Below the pieces are notes generated by a model. It was not told where the DNA came from and did no database searches. It saw nothing but the letters and a program-made list of their open reading frames with translations. DNA of 19,689 nucleotides from an uncultured Chlorobiota bacterium (GTDB lineage: Bacteria; Bacteroidota; Ignavibacteria; UBA10030; UBA6906). Where the stretch lies: positions 1 to 19,689 of the forward strand of contig CAADGV010000018.1 in the NCBI GenBank assembly GCA_900696645.1, read 5' to 3'. Below are positions 15,538 to 19,689 of the stretch, one piece after another. Position 1 is the first letter of the stretch; each line of letters opens with the position of its first letter. The translations under genes and the position numbers were made by a program.

Positions 15538-15946
15538 TCATATCCTTTGCCATTTCCGCAATGTTTTTTCTGATGAGCATGTCATAGATTTCATCCCGCA
15601 TTCTTCCCCATGTGTCGTGCACCGAGCAGGGATTCTTGCCCGAACATTCAGGGAATCCCATCACGCAATTCCGAGTGAAATCTGAGCCGTCAATTGCGTT
15701 CACTACATCGAACAACGTAATGTCTTTCGCTTTCCTGCCGAGCGCAAATCCGCCAGTCGGGCCTTTGAGCGATGTCAGCAGTCCCGTGCCCGCCAATCGC
15801 TGCAAAATCTTGCCAAGAAAATGATACGGTATGTCGAGTCGCTTCGTGAGTTCCTTGATGGACGTCATCTCGCCCTCCGGCTTGAGGGCAAGATACAAAA
15901 CACCCTGAATGGCGTATTCGCATTGTCGGCTGAAAAGGATGCTCAT
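15506..15946 (-). CDS. Rrf2-family Fe-S transcriptional regulator
   Basis: 146-aa Rrf2 regulator. The frame extends upstream to 16105, but the family N-terminus (M-S-I-L-F-S-R-Q-C-E-Y-A-I-Q-G-V-L-Y-L-A) fixes the ATG at 15946. A winged helix-turn-helix spans about residues 25-72 (S-I-K-E-L-T-K-R-L-D-I-P-Y-H-F-L-G-K-I-L-Q-R-L), with the wing K-G-P-T-G-G-F-A-L-G. The cluster loop has three cysteines, C94-x6-C101-x5-C107, followed by H110, as in [2Fe-2S]/[4Fe-4S] sensors of the NsrR/IscR/RsrR group. It therefore probably senses NO, redox state or Fe-S supply. It lies just upstream of the polyferredoxin gene and probably controls that cluster and itself; a palindrome sits just before its start. 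Confidence 0.88.
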   Translation of the reverse strand: MSILFSRQCEYAIQGVLYLALKPEGEMTSIKELTKRLDIPYHFLGKILQRLAGTGLLTSLKGPTGGFALGRKAKDITLFDVVNAIDGSDFTRNCVMGFPECSGKNPCSVHDTWGRMRDEIYDMLIRKNIAEMAKDMKKTEYRSARS

Positions 15947-15960
15947 GGGTTTCGGACTGT

Positions 15961-15975
15961 GATGTCTTAAATATC
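15961..15975. promoter_or_regulatory. candidate operator upstream of the Rrf2 gene
   Basis: GATGTCTTAAATATC is a 15-base imperfect palindrome (5 of 7 paired positions match) lying 15 bases before the Rrf2 start. A TTGCTT-N17-GATATT arrangement on the - strand overlaps it. Rrf2 regulators often repress themselves from such AT-centred sites, but no consensus was tested. Confidence 0.3.
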
Positions 15976-16020
15976 GGAAAGGCCTCAGTAAAAAGCAAGA
16001 AGCATCGGGTTGCAGAACAT

Positions 16021-16833
16021 CTAATACAACGCCCGACTGAACTCGCGCCTGAAATTCTGCGTTATACCATGTTCTTCTCCCAAAATCTTGAAGATAGCGA
16101 TGCACGCCTTGCGCGAGCCGTCGTCGTCGTAATAGCGGTTGGTTCGAATAACGTTGATGAAACCCTCGAGCGCGGCGGTAAAATCGCCCGACTCCAGCCT
16201 GCGTATGGCTGAAAGATACTCTCCCTTCACCCCATCCTCCGGAAGCTGTTCGGGAGTTCTTGCTGTGTCTGCAAGGCGGGCAAATGTTCGAATTGCTTCG
16301 GCGATATCAAATGCTTCCGAGTCTTGCTCAATGTCGCTGACAAGCGAAAGCGCTTTGGGCTGGTCGGTAAAAACAAGAAGCCGAGCAAGAAGTGCCCGCG
16401 CCTTGTGATTCCCGGGTTCATGCAGAACCACGTCTTCCAGAAGTTGCTGTGCTTGTTGCGAGTTGCCTTCTTTCAAAAGTTGTTCTGCCTGTTCCACGGT
16501 TTTCCTGTAGGTACTTGGAATGTTCTTCGCCAGCCACTGTTTTACCATCTGCTCCGGCAATGCGCCGACGAATTCGGTTTCGACTTTGCCATCAACAAAC
16601 AGCTTCACGTTCGGAATGCTGCGGATATTGTACTGTGCGGCAACGTCGGGGAGTTCCTCGGTGTTCACCTTCGCGAGTTGCCAGGTCCCGTTTGCTTGAG
16701 CCGCGAGCCGTTCGAGCACGGGGCCCAGAATCTTGCACGGGCCGCACCATTCGGCCCAGAAGTCAACAAGGACCGGAATCTGCTTGCTTCGCTCAATAAC
16801 TCCAGTTTGAAAATCTGTTACATCATAACTCAT
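16021..16833 (-). CDS. thioredoxin-TPR chaperedoxin (CnoX/YbbN-like)
   Basis: 270-aa cytosolic protein. The thioredoxin domain (residues 1-108) has W-C30-G-P-C33-K and the cis-proline I-R-S-I-P74. Unlike E. coli CnoX, whose motif is not a classical CGPC, this one has the full active pair, so it should be redox-active. The rest (about 112-270) is helical TPR-like repeat with the YbbN-type C-terminal region (A-A-L-E-G-F-I-N-V-I-R-T-N-R-Y-Y-D-D-D-G-S-R-K-A), a good family marker. Start ATG at 16833 with GGAGAA upstream. In the family it protects folding proteins from oxidation and hands them to GroEL or DnaK. It lies upstream of the Rrf2 gene on the same strand with a 74-base gap, so co-transcription is possible but not required. 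Confidence 0.88.
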   Translation of the reverse strand: MSYDVTDFQTGVIERSKQIPVLVDFWAEWCGPCKILGPVLERLAAQANGTWQLAKVNTEELPDVAAQYNIRSIPNVKLFVDGKVETEFVGALPEQMVKQWLAKNIPSTYRKTVEQAEQLLKEGNSQQAQQLLEDVVLHEPGNHKARALLARLLVFTDQPKALSLVSDIEQDSEAFDIAEAIRTFARLADTARTPEQLPEDGVKGEYLSAIRRLESGDFTAALEGFINVIRTNRYYDDDGSRKACIAIFKILGEEHGITQNFRREFSRALY

Positions 16834-16866
16834 AGTGAGTGGTTCTCCGTCTGGTTCTTCGATACT

Positions 16867-16894
16867 ACATTCTCATAATTTGATGCAAGAATGT
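16867..16894. promoter_or_regulatory. 7-bp inverted repeat before the thioredoxin-TPR gene
   Basis: ACATTCT (16867-16873) and AGAATGT (16888-16894) are perfect arms separated by 14 bases, in the 220-base gap between divergent genes and 33 bases before the thioredoxin start. On the - strand a TTGACA overlaps the outer edge. It may be an operator or leader hairpin. The remainder of the gap (16895-17053) has only a weak CCTGC/GCAGG pairing. Confidence 0.35.
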
Positions 16895-17053
16895 CAAGAA
16901 CGGGTTTCACATAGCGCCATCTTGACTTTCACGCAGCGGGAATATATTTTTATGTAGAAGGTCTTTGACAATCCTCTTGTTCCGATTCCCTGCCGGGAGT
17001 ATGGTGCAGGAGGTTTCGGCTTTTTGAAATCGGTGTTCAGAAAGGAGTCTCAA

Positions 17054-17221
17054 ATGCCTGCGTATACCTATTATTGCAACGACTGCAAGAAGGAGTTTAC
17101 TGTTTACTTGACAATGACTGAACATGAGAAAGGGAATCCGCCGGTGTGTACGGAATGCGGCAGCAAAAATGTTGTGGCGGAACTTTCCAGCGCAACAGTC
17201 ATCACATCGAAAAAGAGCTGA
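17054..17221 (+). CDS. FmdB-type zinc-ribbon protein
   Basis: 55-aa protein. The frame is open from 17024, but the ATG at 17054 has the ribosome site AAAGGAGT and gives the family start M-P-A-Y-T-Y-Y-C. Zinc ribbon: C8-N-D-C11 and C32-T-E-C35, the FmdB/CxxC_CxxC_SSSS layout, with K-K-E-F-T-V after the first pair and a Ser-rich tail. Length is typical of this tiny family, often annotated as a regulatory or zinc-ribbon protein of unknown role. It is divergent from the thioredoxin-TPR gene and stands 105 bases before the cytochrome gene on the same strand. Confidence 0.85.
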   Translation: MPAYTYYCNDCKKEFTVYLTMTEHEKGNPPVCTECGSKNVVAELSSATVITSKKS

Positions 17222-17326
17222 TCCCAATTCCTCCGCTGGAAAGAGTTGCAAATTGAGCAAAAAACCCGTTAGTTCAACGAGACTTCTGCAATCTGAATTC
17301 TGACTGTTGAACCAATGGAGTTTTTG

Positions 17327-17743
17327 ATGAAGTATGTTGTTGCGGCTATTGCCCTTTGTTTCACTCTATCTCTCAGCACAGCCCAGCAAAAAGCAACTGA
17401 ATCGGGCGGAAAGGCAAACACCGAACGCGGCCGCTACATCGCCGAAAATGTTGCCCTCTGCATCCAGTGCCACACACCCCGCGATGGAAGCGGCGAGCTG
17501 ATTTTCTCACGCGCATTCGAAGGTGCCGCGATTCCCGTTGCCAAACCGGCGCAACTGCGTGTGTGGGCCGAGTTTGCGCCGCGTATTGCCGGCTTGCCGC
17601 AGTATTCCGACGAACAACTCATCACGCTTCTCACGACAGGAATCGGACGGGAAGGAAAACCGCTCCGCTCGCCGATGCCCACGTTCAAATTGTCACGGCA
17701 GGATGCAGCCGACGTCGCGGCATATCTCAGATCGTTAAAGTAA
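17327..17743 (+). CDS. monoheme cytochrome c, exported
   Basis: 138-aa cytochrome. The ATG at 17327 is chosen over 17315 because GGAG, which overlaps the earlier ATG, then sits 6 bases before it and the product begins as a signal peptide (MKYVVAAIALCFTLSLSTAQ). One heme-binding motif C45-I-Q-C48-H49, followed by T-P-R-D, with the likely axial Met M117 in R-S-P-M-P-T-F, and a final helix (A-A-D-V-A-A-Y-L-R-S-L-K). This is the class I layout seen in periplasmic electron carriers of the alcohol-dehydrogenase or oxidase type. Partners are not evident nearby. Confidence 0.88.
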   Translation: MKYVVAAIALCFTLSLSTAQQKATESGGKANTERGRYIAENVALCIQCHTPRDGSGELIFSRAFEGAAIPVAKPAQLRVWAEFAPRIAGLPQYSDEQLITLLTTGIGREGKPLRSPMPTFKLSRQDAADVAAYLRSLK

Positions 17744-17911
17744 GAAGAAGCCCGTTATGGCTCGTGTCGTTCACTTCGGAATTGCTTGCATACTGCAAAT
17801 ATCCTGAAGGAAACATCTTCGGCGTTATGCAACCCCATCCGTTGGTTGTGTAGCAAACAATCTTCATCTCACGTTTACATTTCAATCAGACACTCACAAA
17901 GGAGTTCTTTC

Positions 17912-18241
17912 ATGGAACTACTGACCGGAATTATCGCCCTGATTATCGGCTTCTCGGTAGGATGGTTTTTGCGGGGCAAGCAAGCGCTTGGCGCCAATGA
18001 ACCGCCCGATGCCGGACTTTCTTACAAGCTGCAACAACGTGATGAGGAATTGCGTGCCGCACGGTCTGAGATTGCTGTTCATACCGCAACGCTTGACACG
18101 CTGAGGAATGAGCTGGCAATTCTCACAAAGAAACAGCATGACGGCCAGCGTGCTCAGAAGAAACCAGCAACGAAACCGGCAGCCAAGCGCAAAGCATCTC
18201 CCCCAAAGAAAACTACCTCAAGCAGGCGCAAGAGCCGCTGA
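17912..18241 (+). CDS. small membrane-anchored coiled-coil protein with basic tail
   Basis: 109-aa protein, not recognised as a named family. The frame is open from 17786; the ATG at 17912 has AAAGGAG 8 bases before it. One transmembrane helix (residues about 4-23, L-L-T-G-I-I-A-L-I-I-G-F-S-V-G-W-F-L-R-G) is followed by a charged coiled coil (about 40-75, with L-Q-Q-R-D-E-E-L-R-A-A-R). The last 30 or so residues are rich in Lys, Ala, Pro and Arg, like a histone-H1-type tail. It resembles RmuC-like N-termini and other small membrane coiled-coil proteins, but lacks a nuclease domain. The basic tail would face the cytosol and could contact nucleic acid or the membrane (inference). Confidence 0.7.
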   Translation: MELLTGIIALIIGFSVGWFLRGKQALGANEPPDAGLSYKLQQRDEELRAARSEIAVHTATLDTLRNELAILTKKQHDGQRAQKKPATKPAAKRKASPPKKTTSSRRKSR

Positions 18242-18275
18242 CCGTACATCACGCAAAGATGTGATTCGCCGACAT

Positions 18276-18301
18276 AGCATGCGACCGATGCTCTGTTTTT
18301 T
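18276..18301 (+). terminator. possible weak terminator after the coiled-coil gene
   Basis: AGCAT (18276-18280) pairs with ATGCT (18288-18292) around a 7-base loop, and six Ts follow at 18296-18301. The stem is only 5 bp, so the call is weak. It lies in the 65-base gap between convergent genes. Confidence 0.35.
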
Positions 18302-18306
18302 CGGAA

Positions 18307-19350
18307 TTATGATTGCGGAATGCGAACTTCGGATGAAATTCTGCCGAGAAGGATTTCGGCTACCCGCTCAACTGAGGGATCGTCAAGTCTGCACACTTTG
18401 GGATCGCCCGGACATTGTTTACTGCAATATCCCTCGTGAGGAAGAATCACATGTGCATCGTTCCCTTTCGGCCCCCACAATGTTGGCGAGCAAGCTGTTA
18501 ACGGACAAAACAAGCTGACTGTCGGCACCCGCAGCGCCGCCGCAATGTGCATCGGGCCTGTGCTGGAGGAGAACAGTACACGTTCGTGCGAAAGTACACT
18601 CATCAATTCCCGCAGAGTGAGTTTTGCGCGGAGATCGATGAGATGCGGATTGCGGGGAAGGGAAGCAGTATTCGTTCCATCGGTGAAGATGATTTTGAGG
18701 GATTTGGGTGTACGACGAATGAGAAACTCAGCCAACTCGCCATACTTTGCAGGCTCCCAGTTCGGAGCCGAGTTGCCGCTACCGATGTGAAATCCAACGA
18801 GCAGATCATCTTCCTTAGCACCGGCCTCTCGCAGAATCTCCTTTCCCCGTTTCCGTTCATCAGATGTGAGAAACACTTCTGTGGAGAGATCGTCCGTCAG
18901 CACGCCGATTTTCCTCGCCAAATCAAGGCAATAATCTGCCTCGTGACGCAGAGGGATGTACTTCCTCCGGCTAACCCCTTGCATGAATGTCAGCACGCCG
19001 TAGAGTTTCGTCCCGACGCCAACGCGGCGCGGGATTCCTGCCCAAAACAACATCCATGCAGCGCGTTCGGTGGGAAGAAGAAGAAGCGCGGTATCGTACC
19101 TGCGTTGACGCAACGCCATCACTTGCTTCCAGAATCCGGATCGGCCCGCATGTTCCCCCGACGGGTCGTCGATGATGATTTCGTTCAGATGAGGATTGTG
19201 AAGAAGAACATCCCGCGTGTACGGACGCACCATCGCGCCGATGAACGCATCCGGGAAAGTCCGGCGGAGCGCACGAATGAGAGGCGTGGCAAGAACAACG
19301 TCGCCAATGCGGTCGGTGCGAACAACGAGTATGCGGCGCGGGTTTCTCAT
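18307..19350 (-). CDS. glycosyltransferase family 9 (heptosyltransferase-like)
   Basis: 347-aa cytosolic GT-B enzyme. The N-terminal signature is R-I-L-V-V-R-T-D13-R-I-G-D17-V-V-L-A-T-P-L-I-R-A-L (residues 6-28). The C-terminal donor-site motifs are G-S-G-N-S-A-P-N-W (190-198) and S-S-T-G-P-M-H-I-A-A-A-L-R-V-P (262-276). This is the ADP-heptose:LPS heptosyltransferase family used in lipopolysaccharide inner-core assembly, so a Gram-negative envelope is implied. A Cys cluster near the end (C309, C313, C320) is of unknown use. The ribosome site before the ATG at 19350 is weak. No other LPS genes are in the window. It may act on another glycan. Confidence 0.87.
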   Translation of the reverse strand: MRNPRRILVVRTDRIGDVVLATPLIRALRRTFPDAFIGAMVRPYTRDVLLHNPHLNEIIIDDPSGEHAGRSGFWKQVMALRQRRYDTALLLLPTERAAWMLFWAGIPRRVGVGTKLYGVLTFMQGVSRRKYIPLRHEADYCLDLARKIGVLTDDLSTEVFLTSDERKRGKEILREAGAKEDDLLVGFHIGSGNSAPNWEPAKYGELAEFLIRRTPKSLKIIFTDGTNTASLPRNPHLIDLRAKLTLRELMSVLSHERVLFSSSTGPMHIAAALRVPTVSLFCPLTACSPTLWGPKGNDAHVILPHEGYCSKQCPGDPKVCRLDDPSVERVAEILLGRISSEVRIPQS

Positions 19351-19411
19351 GAGGTGTTCACAAGATACTTACCGCGCGGCAGAATTGCCAGATGGGACGA
19401 AAGCATTCAAC

Positions 19412-19438
19412 AAGGGCGAGCCGCCTTGACTCGCCCTT
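19412..19438. repeat. GC-rich hairpin
   Basis: Perfect 9-bp arms AAGGGCGAG (19412-19420) and CTCGCCCTT (19430-19438) with a 9-base loop, in the gap between the T9SS cargo gene and the glycosyltransferase gene. No T-run follows on either strand, so a repeat is likelier than a terminator, though it may also halt transcription. Confidence 0.55.
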
Positions 19439-19446
19439 CGGACAGT

Positions 19447-19476
19447 GTAGGTCGGGACTCCTGTCCCGACATCTAC
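19447..19476. repeat. GC-rich hairpin repeat, full copy
   Basis: GTCGGGAC (19451-19458) and GTCCCGAC (19463-19470) form a perfect 8-bp stem with a TCCT loop. GTAG (19447-19450) and CTAC (19473-19476) extend it after a 2-base bulge. It lies 8 bases after the previous hairpin and is related to the copy at 9338-9356. Confidence 0.6.
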
Positions 19477-19488
19477 GGGTCATTGCCG

Positions 19489-19689
19489 TCATTTCGTCAG
19501 CACCAACTTGCTCACCTTGTTCAGCCGCACATTGCCGCTGCCATCCGTCGCTGTGCACCGCACAAAATAAACACCGCTTGCAACGTTCGAAGCGTCCCAT
19601 ATTGCAGAGTGATACCCTTCGGACTTCCCGCCACTAACGAGTTCGGTGACCTTCCGGCCCAAGAGATCGTAAACCACCAACGATACGTG
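19489..19689 (-). CDS. C-terminal end of a T9SS-secreted protein (partial)
   Basis: The gene runs off the right edge of the window; only the last 66 codons are visible. They form a T9SS type-A sorting domain: V-S-L-V-V-Y-D-L-L-G-R-K-V, then a W-D-A-S-N-V-A-S-G-V-Y-F-V-R turn, and the terminal K-V-S-K-L-V-L-T-K. The cargo domain lies outside the window, so its function cannot be told. The N-Y-P-N-P-F-N-P part would also lie beyond the edge. Confidence 0.85.
   Translation of the reverse strand, partial: HVSLVVYDLLGRKVTELVSGGKSEGYHSAIWDASNVASGVYFVRCTATDGSGNVRLNKVSKLVLTK

Noticed and set aside
1-19689. CRISPR arrays, tRNA or rRNA genes, transposases, phage genes
   Set aside because: No regularly spaced direct repeats, cloverleaf-type or ribosomal sequence, or mobile-element protein was seen on either strand by eye.

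Overview
The window looks like chromosomal DNA of a Gram-negative bacterium of the Bacteroidota/Chlorobi side, most likely an Ignavibacteria-like lineage (inference, no search run). Three predicted secreted proteins end in a type IX secretion (T9SS) sorting domain with the N-Y-P-N-P-F-N-P signature and/or the V-x-D-x-L-G-R core. At least one promoter matches the Bacteroidota layout TTTG-N19-TAnnTTTG closely. No tRNA, rRNA, CRISPR array, transposase or phage gene was seen, and genes are densely packed with no gene-free stretch over 300 bases.

Positions 1-6459 (+ strand): end of an unknown upstream unit with a strong terminator; a secreted M6-like metallopeptidase with a T9SS tail; a DUF3108 envelope protein; two tandem PAP2-type phosphatases, the second lacking both catalytic-motif arginines; and a zinc alcohol dehydrogenase. 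Positions 6574-8205 (- strand): a secreted protein joining a c-type heme motif, a complete set of PHM/DBH-type copper-monooxygenase ligands and a T9SS tail.

Positions 8333-11888 (- strand): a four-gene unit of ECF sigma factor, zinc-finger membrane anti-sigma factor (ATGA overlap), TPR/HEAT protein and a protease-less double-PDZ protein, closed by a rho-independent terminator. This looks like an envelope-stress or signalling module.

Positions 12077-15946 (- strand): an Rrf2 iron-sulfur regulator, a membrane polyferredoxin (NapH/CcoG/NosR-like), an FA2H-like fatty-acid hydroxylase without a cytochrome b5 domain, a DUF4920 periplasmic protein and a PepSY-type heme/redox membrane protein. The most interesting idea in the window is that this is an Fe-S-controlled electron-delivery module feeding a lipid hydroxylase.

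Positions 16021-19689: a thioredoxin-TPR (CnoX/YbbN-like) protein (-), an FmdB-type zinc ribbon (+), a monoheme cytochrome c (+), a small membrane coiled-coil protein with a basic tail (+), a GT9 heptosyltransferase-like enzyme (-), a dense hairpin repeat, and the C-terminal end of another T9SS cargo (-) running off the window. Dispersed GC-rich hairpins and imperfect palindromes sit in several intergenic gaps and look like REP-type repeats.
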